Below, piece after piece: positions 6,566 through 6,892 of a DNA stretch of 6,892 nt. A program made the translations under genes and the position numbers. Positions within the stretch are counted from its first letter, which is position 1, and the number at the start of each line of letters is the position of its first letter. The notes under the pieces were generated by a model, which was not told where the DNA came from, did no database searches, and was given only the letters and a program-made list of their open reading frames with translations. Source of the DNA: GBS-DC sp964451985 (GTDB taxonomy: Bacteria; Armatimonadota; Fimbriimonadia; Fimbriimonadales; GBS-DC); contig CAYVKB010000098.1 in the NCBI GenBank assembly GCA_964451985.1, positions 1 to 6,892 on the forward strand, read 5' to 3'.

Positions 6566-6590
6566 CTATCAGCGTGCTGTGCGCTGATAG
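6566..6590 (-). promoter_or_regulatory. Perfect 9-bp inverted repeat next to the first ribosome binding site of the operon
   Basis: CTATCAGCG (6566-6574) and CGCTGATAG (6582-6590) are exact reverse complements separated by 7 nt. On the minus strand this hairpin or two-half-site palindrome lies in the predicted leader, and its 3' arm runs directly into the GGGAGG Shine-Dalgarno of the ExeA-like gene (complement of 6561-6566). It could be an operator for a dimeric regulator or an RNA hairpin that affects ribosome access. No U-tract follows in either direction, so a terminator is unlikely. Confidence 0.65.
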
Positions 6591-6637
6591 ATTCGTTCCA
6601 AACGCTCTGGGGGCAATTATCGGCACGATTGCGAGGT

Positions 6638-6667
6638 TTTATAGAGGGACAGATTAGCGAATAGCAA
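6638..6667 (-). promoter_or_regulatory. Candidate sigma70-type promoter of the exeA-HTH-pilMNOPQ operon
   Basis: Minus strand: TTGCTA (complement of 6662-6667), an 18-nt spacer, then TATAAA (complement of 6638-6643). This gives 4/6 and 5/6 matches to the housekeeping consensus. Transcription would start near 6630 and give a leader of about 75 nt containing the inverted repeat. A second -10-like GATAAT (complement of 6616-6621) has no good -35. The call rests on pattern matching only. Confidence 0.45.
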
Positions 6668-6680
6668 TAACTCTGAGTGA

Positions 6681-6892
6681 AAGGTCGCTAAAGCGTGTGA
6701 GGCGTATGGACAGCGCGTGCAAAAGTCGGTGTTCGAGTGCCGCCTAACCGAAAACCAACTCCATACGCTCAAACTGCGCCTGCTGCAGATTATCGACCGC
6801 TCCGCCGACAGCCTGCACTTCTACCGACTGCTCGGCGACCGCAGCCAGTGGATCGAAACCTACGGACGCGACACCTATGTCGACTACGAACA
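6681..6892 (+). pseudogene. cas2: 5'-truncated CRISPR-associated endonuclease/integration factor Cas2, cut by the window edge
   Basis: The frame from 6681 encodes 70 residues that read as the body of Cas2. It starts KVAKACEAYGQRVQKSVFEC, continues with RLTENQL, then DSLHFYRLLGDR, and reaches YGRDTYVDYE at the right edge, close to the expected C-terminus of Cas2. Cas2 is the dimeric partner of Cas1 in CRISPR spacer acquisition. Family members have about 20-25 more residues before this point, forming the first beta strand with a conserved Tyr-Asp whose Asp can bind metal. Here an in-frame TGA (6678-6680) sits directly before the homology, and I find no matching N-terminal sequence in the other plus-strand frames back to the pil gene. 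No ATG is available; an in-frame GTG at 6717 would remove still more of the fold. No cas1 precedes it. It is most likely a remnant, though a sequencing or assembly break cannot be excluded. Confidence 0.85.

Noticed and set aside
6566..6590. Rho-independent terminator
   Set aside because: The stem is good, but no T-tract follows on either strand and no gene upstream would end there.
6613..6632. Second inverted repeat GCAAT N10 ATTGC in the operon leader
   Set aside because: Only 5 bp per arm with a 10-nt gap, which is expected by chance in such a stretch. It is worth keeping in mind only if footprinting shows conservation.
6706..6753. Short plus-strand ATG frame overlapping the cas2 remnant
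   Set aside because: The frame is only about 15 codons, is out of phase with the Cas2 homology and ends at TAA; no ribosome binding site was seen.

Overview
The window holds one compact minus-strand operon for the inner-membrane alignment complex and outer-membrane secretin of a type IV pilus-like machine, flanked by two non-operon regions. In transcription order the operon is: an ExeA/GspA-type AAA+ ATPase, a small protein with a helix-turn-helix of the excisionase/MerR-like (HTH_17) type, then PilM, PilN, PilO, a PilP/GspC-like protein and the secretin PilQ. A secretin with a signal peptide implies a diderm (Gram-negative-type) bacterium. The moderately high GC, the headers ExeA and HTH in front of pilMNOPQ, the membrane-anchored PilP and the GC-rich hairpin repeats remind me of Armatimonadota-like or other deep-branching thermophile genomes. 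That placement is an impression, not a result.

Layout, left to right. Positions 1-139 are an imperfect tandem array of a 25-26 bp hairpin-forming repeat that runs off the left edge, followed by a short gene-free stretch to 223. Positions 224-6553 are the seven-gene operon, read right to left. Genes overlap or are separated by at most 12 nt, and each has a strong GGAGG-type ribosome binding site, so co-transcription and translational coupling are very likely. Positions 6554-6680 form the operon's 5' region, with a plausible sigma70-type promoter and a perfect 9-bp inverted repeat next to the first Shine-Dalgarno. Positions 6681-6892, on the plus strand, are the 5'-truncated C-terminal part of a CRISPR-associated cas2 gene. 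It has no start and lacks the first beta strand with the metal-binding Asp.

How the genes work together (family knowledge): cytoplasmic PilM, an actin-like ATP-binding protein, docks on the N-terminal INL motif of PilN. PilN and PilO are bitopic coiled-coil proteins forming the periplasmic part of the alignment complex. PilP bridges PilN/PilO to the secretin PilQ, which is the outer-membrane gate for the pilus. ExeA-type ATPases assist secretin assembly in some type II secretion systems, so an ExeA homologue leading a secretin operon is sensible, although this one is only the ATPase core. Motor ATPases, platform protein, prepilin peptidase and pilins are not in the window.

The points most worth a second look are the decapitated cas2 beside the pil promoter, the palindrome next to the lead ribosome binding site, the HTH protein inside the operon, and the hairpin-repeat array at the operon's 3' end. 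I see no evidence for a wholly new system here.
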